Shown in pieces: positions 1-7,323 of a stretch of DNA of 64,000 bases. The stretch's first letter is position 1, and each line of letters starts with the position of its first letter. Source of the DNA: Kaistella treverensis (lineage in GTDB: Bacteria; Bacteroidota; Bacteroidia; Flavobacteriales; Weeksellaceae). The translations under genes were made by a program, and so were the position numbers. The stretch lies in contig NZ_FORQ01000001.1 of assembly GCF_900114045.1 (NCBI RefSeq), forward strand, positions 124,001 through 188,000. Direction: 5' to 3'. The notes beneath the pieces are model-generated. The model was not told the DNA's origin. It saw only the letters and a list, made by a program, of their open reading frames with translations, and did no database searches.

Positions 1-242
1 GCTTCGTCACTTAATTCATCCAAAAACGGAATTATTTGCTCTTTAAAAGGAATCGTGACATTAAAACCGCGCAGATTTTCGGTTTTAAAGATTTCTTCAA
101 CTTCCGAAATATTTTGCAAATCAAAAATAGAATATGAAAAATTTGGCAGTTTTAGCTCGGAAAATTTCTGTTCAAAATATTTTTTTGAAAACGAGTAGGA
201 AATATTTCTTCCCATCAGCCCGAATTTTACCTGTTCCTCCAT
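1..242 (-). CDS. aroE: Shikimate dehydrogenase, N-terminal part (runs off left edge)
   Basis: Shikimate dehydrogenase reduces 3-dehydroshikimate to shikimate with NADPH in the cytoplasmic chorismate pathway. Only the first 80 codons lie in the window; the rest continues past the left edge. The translation begins MEEQVKFGLMGRNISYSFSK, and the GLMGRNISYSFSK segment is the family's substrate-binding N-terminus (usually G-x-P-[IL]-x-H-S-x-S). About 70 residues in, LRGFNVTIPFK is the conserved G-x-N-V-T-x-P-x-K catalytic loop with its lysine. The start is the ATG read leftward from 242. A TATTTTTG promoter element ends only 4 nt before that ATG, so the mRNA may be leaderless. The endonuclease gene upstream is separated by a terminator, so aroE is probably transcribed from its own promoter. 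Confidence 0.93.
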   Translation of the reverse strand, partial: MEEQVKFGLMGRNISYSFSKKYFEQKFSELKLPNFSYSIFDLQNISEVEEIFKTENLRGFNVTIPFKEQIIPFLDELSDE

Positions 243-246
243 CGTT

Positions 247-254
247 CAAAAATA
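247..254 (-). promoter_or_regulatory. -7 promoter element of aroE, 4 nt from the start codon
   Basis: The minus strand reads TATTTTTG, matching the Bacteroidota sigma-A -7 consensus TAnnTTTG. The four bases AACG separate it from the aroE ATG. A TTTG lies upstream, but the 15-nt spacer is shorter than usual, so the -33 element is uncertain. Confidence 0.5.
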
Positions 255-258
255 ATAA

Positions 259-287
259 AAAAAGACCGGCAAAATGCCAGTCTTTTT
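259..287 (-). terminator. Terminator between the endonuclease gene and aroE
   Basis: A 12-bp stem (AAAAAGACCGGC paired with GCCAGTCTTTTT, one mismatch) encloses the loop AAAAT and is flanked by A and T runs on the two sides, so it could act in both directions. It lies downstream of the minus-strand endonuclease gene. Confidence 0.7.
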
Positions 288-335
288 GATTTTCTAAAAG
301 TGTTTTTGCTTCACTCAAATTTTAAAAATTAACTG

Positions 336-354
336 CTTTAACGGCAAGTTTTTC
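336..354 (+). repeat. Intergenic AACGGCAA/T-tract motif, copy 1
   Basis: CTTTAACGGCAAGTTTTTC. Closely similar strings occur at 31565, 33819 and 36751, always between genes and always in this orientation. No dyad symmetry is seen and the function is unknown. Confidence 0.45.
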
Positions 355-359
355 TAAAA

Positions 360-1466
360 TTACTGCACGATGAATTTTAAACTTTGAGAACCGGCTTTTA
401 AAATATATAAACCTTTGGTTCTGTTTTTCAGCAAAACAGTTCCCGAATTTTTAAAGTTTTGCTCCACAGTCTGGATTAACTTTCCGTCCATTGAGTAAAT
501 TTCAACTGCAGAAATCTCATTTAATCCAAGTCCGGACAAATGAATTTCGCCGTTTTTTACCGGATTCGGATAAATGGAAATTGATTTTTTAGTCGCCAAA
601 ACTTCACTGCTGGAAAGGGTAGATTTCCAAATCATGCTGATCCATTCCGGATGATCGATAAAAGGATTACGGTTTTGCTGTCTAGCGTAAATCGCATTAT
701 TTCGGTCGATTTCCTTTTGCGAAACCGGGTCCTGCGCCGCCCATTTCAACATTAAATTGATGTACCACTGTTTGTAGCCGCGGTCTGTTGTTCCGTCAAG
801 CGGATTTTGGTCGCTCTGGAAATCGCTGAACGACGTGAGTTTGCTTTCATAACGCGTTACAAAATATAAATGCATTCTCGCAAAATCACCTTTGAATTCA
901 TCAATCGGTTCGAAAATGGTACCGCTGTAACCCGGAAAATTTGACGGTCCAATCTCACTTCCGTTGGTGGAAACCCAAACGGGCGCAATAGTTTCGCCGT
1001 AAGGATAATTTCCACGCTGGCTGTTTACATAATAATCGGAGGGAACCACGAAATGCGCGTCATTTGCCATCGGCGCGATTTGTCCACCGAAATAACTTTT
1101 CGGCAAAGAATGTTCGCGGTTGTAACAAAAACCTTCTCTGTTTTGGTTCGCAGAACCGCATTGGTCGCCACCGTCATTGGAAGACCCGATGCTGAAGTTA
1201 TAAGCGTCCGCAGCAACAGGTTTTTCAGAATACATATCAAGCAAAGTACCGTCGTTTTCGTAGTATTTATCTACATCGGACGTTGCGTAAGTTGTCCATA
1301 AACCGCCGTAACCGAGGTCGAGCGCGCCATTGGAAATAATGGTGCTGAGTTTTGTTTTCAGTGCGTAGCCGGTCAAACCTTCCGTGCCGTCGTAATAGCT
1401 GGCGGGCGCTTGCGCGAAACTCAAAGAAAATAGAAAACTGAGCAAAAAAGTAGAGTATTTTTTCAT
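360..1466 (-). CDS. Secreted endonuclease I with type IX secretion sorting domain
   Basis: A 368-residue extracellular nuclease of the endonuclease I family (periplasmic EndA-like, His-Me finger fold), which cuts DNA without strong sequence preference. Residues 1-19 are a signal peptide (MKKYSTFLLSFLFSLSFAQA). The catalytic motif NREHSLPKSYFGG places the general-base histidine near residue 119. The last 75 residues, starting with SIYPNPVKNGEIHLSG and ending in GLYILKAGSQSLKFIVQ, form a type A Por/T9SS C-terminal sorting domain, so the enzyme is exported through the type IX system and released or anchored at the surface. A likely role is use of extracellular DNA as a nutrient or turnover of matrix DNA. 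It appears monocistronic, with a terminator behind it. The nuclease assignment is firm; substrate details are inferred from the family. Confidence 0.93.
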   Translation of the reverse strand: MKKYSTFLLSFLFSLSFAQAPASYYDGTEGLTGYALKTKLSTIISNGALDLGYGGLWTTYATSDVDKYYENDGTLLDMYSEKPVAADAYNFSIGSSNDGGDQCGSANQNREGFCYNREHSLPKSYFGGQIAPMANDAHFVVPSDYYVNSQRGNYPYGETIAPVWVSTNGSEIGPSNFPGYSGTIFEPIDEFKGDFARMHLYFVTRYESKLTSFSDFQSDQNPLDGTTDRGYKQWYINLMLKWAAQDPVSQKEIDRNNAIYARQQNRNPFIDHPEWISMIWKSTLSSSEVLATKKSISIYPNPVKNGEIHLSGLGLNEISAVEIYSMDGKLIQTVEQNFKNSGTVLLKNRTKGLYILKAGSQSLKFIVQ

Positions 1467-1617
1467 ATTTTTAGAAATTTTTGAAGGTCAAAGTTACTTA
1501 AAAAAATAAATTCCGCCGGATTTGGTGAAATTTAATTGAAATTTTTTCGGTGGTAAACGGGACTTTTTTTCACGTTTAAAAACGAAAAAAATGCTTATTA
1601 AGAAGGTAAAAAATTTT

Positions 1618-2829
1618 TTAGTTCAGCTTGAAATGTCTTTTATTGACCTTAGAAAAAATTCTTGCAATCGCGACACCGAAAACTCCGGCTGTTGCACTCA
1701 CGATGACGTAATTCAGAAAAGTTACGCGCACGGGAAAAGCCAAATCAGTATTCGAGCCAGCTTTGAAAATTCCGGTATTGATCTGCAGATAACAAACAGC
1801 TGTCCCAACTAATAAGCCGCAAACAATTCCGAAAAATACAATCAGGATTCCCGTATAAAAGTAAATGTTTCGCAGCGATTTTAAATTCATTCCCAACGAA
1901 AGCAGCGATTTTGCCTGTTCTTTTTTATCAAGCTGCAAAATGATGATTGCGCCCGCGAGGTTGAAAGTCGTGATGAAAATCACGAGCATGAAAATGAGGT
2001 AAATAAAGAGTTTTTCGGTATTAATCATTTTCCAGAACGCCGCGTTTTCCTCTTTTTTTGTTTTAATGTCGTATTTACCGCCAAGCAATTGCGCAAGTTC
2101 TGCTTTTACGTCATCTGCTTTTTCCGGATTGTGAAGCTTTATTACGATTTCGTAAGCTGCATTTTTCGGCAGGTTCAGCAGTTGCTGAACCAACTCCAGC
2201 GGTGAAATAATGGTATTGTCCAGCTGATCATTTCCGGGAAAAACACCGGATACAAAAATTTCGCGTTTCGTAAAAATATCTTCTTCTTTGCTGATAATTC
2301 CGGTTCCGGGTTTCGGCATCAGCACCGTGGCGTATTCCGAACCTTCACCAATAGGAATTGTCAGACGGTTATCCAGCTTATTTTCCATCAGCACTTCGTT
2401 GGAATATTTAAAACTCGGGTAGGTGCCGTAAAAAATGTTTTCGTTGATCGGGTTTACGAAAATGTACGCCGAATCTACGCCGCGCAAGTTTGCAATATCA
2501 CCGTTTTCGCGGTAGCGCACGTAGGCTTTCTCTTCAATGACTTTAGAAAAATGCGCAATTTCCTTGTTTTTAGCCAGAATTTTTGTGGCTTTATCGATAT
2601 CCGAAAGTGTTTTGCCCTTCGTGTTTTTTATTGTCAGGTCGGAGTGCAGATTTGCGATCAGATCCTGGTTTAAATCTTCAAGCCCCGAAAAAACCGAAAT
2701 AATAATAAACATCGCGGCTACGGCAACCAGCATGGCCACCGCGGCGAGCCACGTAATAAAAGTGACTGCGGTACTGCCTTTTTTCGCCAAAAGATAGCGG
2801 CTTGCGATATAAAATGAGGTGTTTCTCAA
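1618..2829 (-). CDS. FtsX/LolE-family ABC transporter permease
   Basis: A 403-residue inner membrane protein with the layout of LolC/LolE/MacB permeases: one transmembrane segment near the N-terminus (about residues 20-50, TFITWLAAVAMLVAVAAMFIIISVF), a periplasmic domain of roughly 215 residues, then three helices at the C-terminus (about 275-300, 320-345, 365-390). LolCE-type proteins extract lipoproteins from the inner membrane together with an ATPase (LolD), which is not encoded nearby. It starts 21 nt after the rbfA stop on the same strand, so the two are probably cotranscribed, an arrangement I believe is common in flavobacteria. Whether it handles lipoproteins or another substrate cannot be decided from the sequence. 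Confidence 0.82.
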   Translation of the reverse strand: MRNTSFYIASRYLLAKKGSTAVTFITWLAAVAMLVAVAAMFIIISVFSGLEDLNQDLIANLHSDLTIKNTKGKTLSDIDKATKILAKNKEIAHFSKVIEEKAYVRYRENGDIANLRGVDSAYIFVNPINENIFYGTYPSFKYSNEVLMENKLDNRLTIPIGEGSEYATVLMPKPGTGIISKEEDIFTKREIFVSGVFPGNDQLDNTIISPLELVQQLLNLPKNAAYEIVIKLHNPEKADDVKAELAQLLGGKYDIKTKKEENAAFWKMINTEKLFIYLIFMLVIFITTFNLAGAIIILQLDKKEQAKSLLSLGMNLKSLRNIYFYTGILIVFFGIVCGLLVGTAVCYLQINTGIFKAGSNTDLAFPVRVTFLNYVIVSATAGVFGVAIARIFSKVNKRHFKLN

Positions 2830-2850
2830 AGAAAAAAATTTAAAAACAGA

Positions 2851-3213
2851 TTACAGCACCGGGTTGTCGCCCAGGCCTTTCAATTCTTTTTCAATTTTTT
2901 CCACGTCGTCCAAAGTCGTGTCCAGATAAAAATTCAGCTCCGGAATGATACGCACCTGTTTACCCATTTTTTGACCTAAAAAATTACGGTAATGCGCCTT
3001 ATTTTCGTTGATTTCTTTCATAATCGCCGCACGGAATTCCGCCGGGAAAATGCTCAAATAAATTTTGGCAATGCTCAGGTCCGCGGTAACTTTCACGTCC
3101 GAGACGCTGATCAAAAAATTCTGTTTGCTTTCCGAAGCCTGTTTGCGGAAAAATTCAGCAAAATCTTCCTGTATAATCTGTGCGACTTTTCTTTGTCGGT
3201 TGCTTTCGTTCAT
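2851..3213 (-). CDS. rbfA: Ribosome-binding factor A
   Basis: A 120-residue KH-fold protein that binds the 30S subunit during 16S rRNA 5'-end maturation and is needed for cold adaptation. The typical RbfA segments are present: N-terminal RQRKVAQIIQEDFAEFF, the central DVKVTADLSIAKIYLSIFP, and the C-terminal VRIIPELNFYLDTTLDDVEKIEKEL, which matches the family's P-x-L-x-F-x-x-D-x-S/T signature. The length is normal. It is the first gene of a probable two-gene operon with the FtsX-type permease. A TAAATTTG element ends 4 nt before the ATG, suggesting a leaderless transcript. Confidence 0.93.
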   Translation of the reverse strand: MNESNRQRKVAQIIQEDFAEFFRKQASESKQNFLISVSDVKVTADLSIAKIYLSIFPAEFRAAIMKEINENKAHYRNFLGQKMGKQVRIIPELNFYLDTTLDDVEKIEKELKGLGDNPVL

Positions 3214-3217
3214 GGGG

Positions 3218-3225
3218 CAAATTTA
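3218..3225 (-). promoter_or_regulatory. -7 promoter element of rbfA, 4 nt from the start codon
   Basis: The minus strand reads TAAATTTG (consensus TAnnTTTG) followed by CCCC and the ATG. No convincing -33 element is visible. Confidence 0.5.
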
Positions 3226-3246
3226 CTATTTTTGTTTGAATTATTT

Positions 3247-3390
3247 GGGCGTGCCCTTTTTTGCCGGCGCTTTTTGCCAAAGCAAAAAAAAGGTCGGTCT
3301 GCGTGCAGTCGCTTTTTTCGGCGGCGGCGGAGCCGCCGCCGAAAAAGAGCTCCAACAATGCACTTTGCCCTCACGCGGCAGCGCGGTAAA
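3247..3390. repeat. GC-rich two-hairpin intergenic element
   Basis: This stretch is far richer in G+C than its surroundings. It begins GGGCGTGCCC, carries a first hairpin at about 3270-3289 (CTTTTTGC, loop CAAA, GCAAAAAG), then the segment AAGGTCGGTCTGCGTGCAGTC, then a second perfect 15-bp stem at 3314-3346 (arms TTTTTCGGCGGCGGC and its complement, loop GGA), and ends with a CCCTCACGC segment. The order (GGGCGT start, CCAAAGC hairpin, GTCGG-CT block, strong hairpin, CCCT-ACGC end) resembles a dispersed intergenic element I recall from several flavobacterial genomes. That resemblance is from memory and unverified. Open frames across it look like artefacts. Confidence 0.6.
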
Positions 3391-3469
3391 CAAGATTCAA
3401 GATGCAGGATACAAGAGTAAAGAGTCAAGACACAAGATACAAGAATCAAGACACAAGATGCAAGATTCA
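3391..3469. repeat. Degenerate CAAGAyn short tandem repeats
   Basis: About ten imperfect 7-8 bp units of the type CAAGATn/CAAGAnn (for example CAAGATTCAAGATGCAGGAT). The units vary and are not perfectly phased. This is one of several such low-complexity blocks in the window, each with a different unit. Confidence 0.75.
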
Positions 3470-3505
3470 CTTTTTAATATTTATATCAAAACTCTAATAT
3501 CCTGA

Positions 3506-3558
3506 ACCTTGCACCCAGCACCCAGCACCTAACACCTAACAACTATCACCTAACTATA
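3506..3558. repeat. Heptamer repeats (GCACCCA/ACACCTA) before the epimerase gene
   Basis: Seven-base units GCACCCA, GCACCTA, ACACCTA and variants run up to 2 bases before the start codon of the methylmalonyl-CoA epimerase gene. They therefore form its 5' flank and contain no recognisable promoter. Confidence 0.75.
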
Positions 3559-3559
3559 A

Positions 3560-3958
3560 ATGAAAATAGAACACCTCGGTATCGCCGTAAAATCTTTAGA
3601 AAAATCTGACGAGTTATTTACGAAATTGCTCGGAAAAGAAAATTATAAGCAGGAGGCCGTGGAGCGCGAAGGCGTCACGACTTCGTTTTATAATTTAGGC
3701 GACAGCAAAATCGAACTTTTGGAAGCTGCAAATCCCGAAAGTCCCATCGCAAAATTTATTGAAAAACGCGGCGAAGGAATTCACCACATCGCTTTTGGAG
3801 TTGATGATATTGAAGCAGAAATCGCGCGTTTGAAAAACTTGGGTTTTATTTTCATTTCCGAAACACCGAAAGATGGCGCTGATAATAAACTTGTAGTTTT
3901 TCTGCATCCGAAATCTACAAATGGTATTTTGGTAGAACTTTGTCAGGGAAAAGACTAA
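3560..3958 (+). CDS. mce: Methylmalonyl-CoA epimerase
   Basis: A 132-residue vicinal-oxygen-chelate (glyoxalase fold) enzyme that interconverts (2S)- and (2R)-methylmalonyl-CoA for the propionyl-CoA/succinyl-CoA route. It has the paired beta-alpha-beta-beta-beta modules of the family: residues 1-50 starting MKIEHLGIAVKSLEKSD and residues 72-130 containing GIHHIAFGVDDIEAE. Metal-ligand candidates are His5, His75 or His76 and Glu126 (GILVELCQ). The length is typical. A heptamer repeat block directly abuts the start and no usual promoter is visible. The mutase it serves is not in this window. Other VOC functions are possible, but the EHLGIAV and HHIAF...LVEL pattern is that of the epimerase. Confidence 0.9.
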   Translation: MKIEHLGIAVKSLEKSDELFTKLLGKENYKQEAVEREGVTTSFYNLGDSKIELLEAANPESPIAKFIEKRGEGIHHIAFGVDDIEAEIARLKNLGFIFISETPKDGADNKLVVFLHPKSTNGILVELCQGKD

Positions 3959-3964
3959 ATAAAT

Positions 3965-3994
3965 TTTGATTTTTTCAAAAAAGCGTTATTTTTG
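3965..3994 (+). promoter_or_regulatory. Promoter of the CAT tRNA
   Basis: TTTG at 3965-3968, an 18-nt spacer, then TATTTTTG at 3987-3994. This matches the Bacteroidota -33/-7 pattern and lies 40 nt upstream of the tRNA. Confidence 0.65.
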
Positions 3995-4034
3995 CAAACC
4001 CAATTGAGACTTCTATTTCTTCGGAAAAAAGTTA

Positions 4035-4108
4035 GGCCCTATAACTCAGCTGGTTAGAGTAGCTGACTCATAATCAGCAAGTCCTTGGTTCGAGCCCAAG
4101 TGGGGCCA
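4035..4108 (+). tRNA. tRNA with CAT anticodon (elongator Met or Ile2)
   Basis: A complete cloverleaf: 7-bp acceptor stem (GGCCCTA with TGGGGCC), D arm with AGCTGGTTA loop, anticodon stem GCTGA/TCAGC around the loop CTCATAA (anticodon CAT), and T arm with TTCGAGC loop. The 3' CCA is not encoded (ACAA follows). CAT tRNAs can be initiator Met, elongator Met or lysidine-modified Ile2. It lacks the initiator's GGG/CCC anticodon stem, so it is Met or Ile2. The GGCCC...GGGGCC acceptor resembles Escherichia coli tRNA-Ile2, but this does not settle the identity. Confidence 0.93.
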
Positions 4109-4123
4109 CAATAATTGGAAATT

Positions 4124-4155
4124 AAACACTTACAGCTATGTAGGTGTTTTTTTAT
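4124..4155 (+). terminator. Terminator behind the tRNA
   Basis: An 11-bp stem (AAACACTTACA paired with TGTAGGTGTTT, one G-U type mismatch), loop GCTA, followed by a T run. Confidence 0.8.
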
Positions 4156-4165
4156 TGCAAATCTA

Positions 4166-4306
4166 AACCGAAAAAATGCTTAAATAACAGCTAAAAAACT
4201 GCTTAAATTTTAAGCAAGCACGGCGCTGTTATAACAGTTATAGAAAAATTCTATTAGCTTTTAAACTGCTTAAGATGTGCTATTTAATATGTGGAACGCT
4301 TTTTGA
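4166..4306. promoter_or_regulatory. Palindromes and CTGCTTAA repeats upstream of the receiver-like gene
   Basis: This interval holds the 15-nt palindrome GCTTAAATTTTAAGC (4201-4215), the perfect 12-bp palindrome CTGTTATAACAG (4226-4237) and several spaced copies of TGCTTAA. No recognised riboswitch or clear -33/-7 pair was found. It could hold binding sites for a regulator of the gene at 4328. Confidence 0.35.
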
Positions 4307-4327
4307 GTGGACTTCGAAAAGCACATT

Positions 4328-4603
4328 ATGAAAAGCAAAATACTTGTTATAGAAAACCAAACACAGCCGCTTCAGCGCCTTCGTAAATATTTTACCAAAC
4401 GCCGTTTTCAAATTATCCGTCCGAAAGAAACTGAAAGTATTTTCAACATCTGCAAAACCGAAAATCTTTCCGCTATCGTTATTGATCCGGGAGTATACGG
4501 CAAACGCAGCGCTAAATTTTTACAGAATCTGCGCGAACATATTTTGCCAGATGACGTAAAAATCTTCGGTATCAACGGCGAAAATCTGGCAGAACTAAAC
4601 TAA
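4328..4603 (+). CDS. Short receiver-like (CheY-fold) protein, possibly degenerate
   Basis: A 91-residue soluble protein. ILVIENQTQPLQRLRKYF at the N-terminus mimics the first strand and acidic pocket of response-regulator receivers (normally ILVVDDE, here with E and N). SAIVIDPGVYGKR about residues 54-66 mimics the phospho-acceptor strand with an aspartate in the expected place, and KIFGING resembles strand 4. Receivers usually span about 120 residues, so the last strand and helix with the conserved lysine are missing. I chose the ATG at 4328 rather than the in-frame GTG at 4307 because it begins directly at the first strand. No histidine kinase is adjacent. It may be a stand-alone pseudo-receiver or a remnant. 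A very strong terminator follows. Confidence 0.6.
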   Translation: MKSKILVIENQTQPLQRLRKYFTKRRFQIIRPKETESIFNICKTENLSAIVIDPGVYGKRSAKFLQNLREHILPDDVKIFGINGENLAELN

Positions 4604-4688
4604 AAGAAAGATTAGCAGTTCACAATTTAATTTGGCAGAATTAAAAAAAACCTCAATATAACCTGGAATTTTTTTCTTTAAAATTTCA

Positions 4689-4730
4689 CAAAAAAGTTCT
4701 AAAGCTTACATTGGCTTTAGAACTTTTTTG
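4689..4730. terminator. Perfect 17-bp bidirectional terminator
   Basis: Arms CAAAAAAGTTCTAAAGC and GCTTTAGAACTTTTTTG are perfectly complementary around an 8-nt loop. The A and T runs on both sides allow termination of the receiver-like gene (plus strand) and of the opposing GT32 gene (minus strand). Confidence 0.9.
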
Positions 4731-4760
4731 TTTCCACGATTCTATCTTCAATTCTATTTT

Positions 4761-4846
4761 TACTTCATACTTCATACTCCATACTCCTTACTCCTTACTT
4801 CTTTCTTCTTTCTTCTGACCACTGACTACTGACTACTGTTTACTGC
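4761..4846. repeat. Degenerate TACTTCA/TACTCCT/GACTACT repeats overlapping the GT32 stop
   Basis: Runs of 7-8 bp units (TACTTCA, TACTCC, CTCCTTA, CTTCTTT, CTGACTA) extend to about 4846, so the last codons and the stop of the glycosyltransferase gene (SSKQ-stop) are written in repeat-like sequence. Confidence 0.7.
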
Positions 4847-5609
4847 TTAAATATTCCTCAATTTTTTCCCGCGGAATCAGGTCTAAAATATCTTTTACGT
4901 CGATAATTTTGTGTTCATCTAAAATACTTTTCACTGCTTTTGCGGCATCCGGATAATTCACCAGCCGCTCTAAAAGTCCGTAAACATTCACCATTTTTTT
5001 ATGGGTGTTTTCAGAATCACCGCCAAACCACGAGCCGCTGAAATGGTGACTCACATAATTTTTCGGTAAATCCTGCGAAAAATAAACCGACGGATAAAGG
5101 GTTACACCGTATTTCAGATGCTGAATTGTATCGCTATAACGGTCGGCACCGTACATATCTTCCAGCATTTCAGAAAAAATATCGGTATTGATGCGCTCCA
5201 CAAAACCGTCCTGAATATTATAATAATCCATAAAATCCCGCGCCAATTGGTGCTGAGGTTCCGCCATCCAAAATGCGGAATAGGGAACGCCCTTCACTTC
5301 AAATCCGCAAACTGCCTGTTCACGCAGGAATTCATTAAGCGGAAGTTTAAGCTCCATGTCCGTATCCATATAGATTCCGCCGTATTCAAACATGACTTTC
5401 GACCGCACGTAATCTGATACAAAAGCCCATTTTTTTTGTGCAAACGCTTCTTTAACATAAGCATTATCGAAGATCGGCGAATTGCTTTCGTTCCATTCTA
5501 TTATTTCAAAATCGGGATGAATCCGTTTCCAGGAAGCAATGCAGTGCTGCGCCAGCTCGGTTTTTTCGTGACCGCCAAACCAGCAGTAGTGAATTTTTTT
5601 CGGAATCAT
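4833..5609 (-). CDS. GT32-type glycosyltransferase
   Basis: A 258-residue cytoplasmic sugar transferase of the Gly_transf_sug/GT32 type (capsular polysaccharide and mannosyltransferase OCH1 relatives). The N-terminus MIPKKIHYCWFGG is the family's opening strand, and GGIYMDTD at residues 77-84 carries the DxD motif (Asp82, Asp84) that binds the metal and nucleotide-sugar. SGSWFGG near residue 190 matches the family's C-terminal H-x-x-x-S-W motif. It is likely to act in surface polysaccharide or lipid glycosylation, but the donor and acceptor are unknown and no polysaccharide cluster surrounds it. The C-terminal four residues fall in a repeat block. Confidence 0.85.
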   Translation of the reverse strand: MIPKKIHYCWFGGHEKTELAQHCIASWKRIHPDFEIIEWNESNSPIFDNAYVKEAFAQKKWAFVSDYVRSKVMFEYGGIYMDTDMELKLPLNEFLREQAVCGFEVKGVPYSAFWMAEPQHQLARDFMDYYNIQDGFVERINTDIFSEMLEDMYGADRYSDTIQHLKYGVTLYPSVYFSQDLPKNYVSHHFSGSWFGGDSENTHKKMVNVYGLLERLVNYPDAAKAVKSILDEHKIIDVKDILDLIPREKIEEYLSSKQ

Positions 5610-5734
5610 AAAATAATTTTTGAGAAGTTTATTGAAGTTTTTTTAACCGCTAAACAGATGTATTTCATCAGCAAAGATCAAACCTAATTCGTTTTGTTAT
5701 AAATTTGGATTCAATGAAGATGGAAAATAAGCCG

Positions 5735-5838
5735 TAAGCCTTAAGCAATCAGCTGTCTACTTACTATTACCAGTTCTAAGCAACTTGCGCATAGCTTAAA
5801 GCCTACAGCCTACAGCATTAACAATTAACAATTAGCTC
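5735..5838. repeat. Low-complexity leader with AGCCTAC and AACAATTA repeats
   Basis: The 229-nt gap before the amylase gene ends in short repeats (AGCCTACAGCCTACAGC, then ATTAACAATTAACAATTAG) running to the start codon. No promoter could be assigned. Confidence 0.5.
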
Positions 5839-7149
5839 ATGTCCCACTATCAACCCCAAAAATACGTTCAGCTAAAAAATCCGGACTGGCTGAAAAACGC
5901 CACGCTGTATGAACTGAATATTCGCCAGTTTTCAGAAGAAGGGACATTTGAAGCAATTGAAAAAGAACTTCCGCGGCTGAAGAAAATGGGAATCGATATT
6001 ATTTGGCTAATGCCGATTCAACCGATTGGCCTTAAAAATCGGAAAGGAAGTTTGGGCAGCCCGTATGCGGTAAAAGATTATTTCGGCGTCAATCCGGAAT
6101 TTGGAACCGACGAAGATTTTCATCTACTGGTGAAAACTATTCATTCAGAAGGAATGTATGTGATTCTGGATTGGGTGGCGAACCACAGCAGTTGGGATAA
6201 TGCTTTGGTCACCAGTCATCCGGAGTGGTATAAAAAATCGGAGTCGGGTGAGTTTCAGTCGTTGCCGTGGCGCGATTATGACGATATTATCGATTTCGAT
6301 TACAACAAACCCGAGTTGCGGAAATTTATGACGGACGCGCTGAAATTCTGGGTGAAAGAATATGATATTGATGGTTACCGCTGCGATGTCGCGAGTTTTG
6401 TACCGATTGATTTTTGGGAAAATGTGCGTCTGGAGCTCGAAGAAATTAAACCTGTGTTTATGCTCGCGGAAGCTGAAGACAGAGAACTTCACCGAAAAGC
6501 ATTCGACGCCACCTATAACTGGACTTTGTGGAATATTCTACACCAAATTGCTATTTACAACAAAAGCGCAAAAACGTTGAGCGAAGCGTATTTGGCGGAA
6601 CACGTTTCCATTTTCCCGAAAGAAGGAATCCGTTTGAATTTCATTGATAACCATGATAAAAATTCCTGGGAAGGCACGCCGCCGGACAACTTCGGTGATG
6701 CGTTGAAAGCTGCCAGAGTTTTCAGCATGTTAATGGACGGCATGCCGCTGGTTTACAACGGCGAGGAAGCAGGACTTGACCGTTCGCTGAAGTTTTTTGA
6801 AAAAGATCCGATTGAATGGAAATCTCACGAAAATGAAAAATTATACACGCTGCTGTTTGAGCTAAAACACAAAAATCAGGCGCTTTGGAACGGAATTTTT
6901 GGCGGTGAAATGATCAGAATTGTAAACGACAGAATGGACGAAGTCGTTTCTTTTTCGCGCGAAAAAAATGGCGACAAATTGTTGGCTTTCTTTAATTTAA
7001 GTAGAGAAAATGTCTTTGTCAATTTCGATACTTCGGAAGAGTCTGGTGAATATAAAAACCTTTTTACCGGTGAAACTAAAAATATTTCGGAAAAGCTGAA
7101 ACTGGAACTTTCGCCGTGGTCTTTCGTTGTTTTACATTGTGAAATTTAA
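5839..7149 (+). CDS. Cytoplasmic GH13 alpha-amylase family enzyme
   Basis: A 436-residue alpha-glucan-active hydrolase or transglycosylase with no signal peptide, so probably acting on intracellular maltodextrin or glycogen. The four GH13 motifs are visible: DWVANH (residues 111-116), GYRCDVA with the nucleophile Asp183, FMLAEAED with the acid/base Glu211, and FIDNHDKNSW with the transition-state Asp273. The barrel is compact, with small B and C domains. The exact specificity (alpha-amylase, neopullulanase-like or transferase) cannot be read from the motifs. A phosphorylase and a GH63-type glucosidase elsewhere in the window could act in the same glucan metabolism, though they are not in one operon. 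Confidence 0.9.
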   Translation: MSHYQPQKYVQLKNPDWLKNATLYELNIRQFSEEGTFEAIEKELPRLKKMGIDIIWLMPIQPIGLKNRKGSLGSPYAVKDYFGVNPEFGTDEDFHLLVKTIHSEGMYVILDWVANHSSWDNALVTSHPEWYKKSESGEFQSLPWRDYDDIIDFDYNKPELRKFMTDALKFWVKEYDIDGYRCDVASFVPIDFWENVRLELEEIKPVFMLAEAEDRELHRKAFDATYNWTLWNILHQIAIYNKSAKTLSEAYLAEHVSIFPKEGIRLNFIDNHDKNSWEGTPPDNFGDALKAARVFSMLMDGMPLVYNGEEAGLDRSLKFFEKDPIEWKSHENEKLYTLLFELKHKNQALWNGIFGGEMIRIVNDRMDEVVSFSREKNGDKLLAFFNLSRENVFVNFDTSEESGEYKNLFTGETKNISEKLKLELSPWSFVVLHCEI

Positions 7150-7323
7150 ATTTTCAGCCTTATGTGGGCATTTTTTTTCGGTTTTAGCTTTCTAAGTTTC
7201 TTATGATTTTTTTCAGCATTTTAAAATAAGGCCAGAACTCAGCAAAGAGTTGGGGAATTTTCTAAGTATTTTCGCACCAATATTTAATAAGACAAAATTA
7301 TCTTATTTGAAATTGTGAAAATC

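Noticed and set aside
3065..3505. Open frames of 60-146 codons over the hairpin element and repeats
   Set aside because: They are rich in Arg/Ala from GC-rich repeat sequence, run through hairpins and overlap rbfA on the other strand; no protein-like features.
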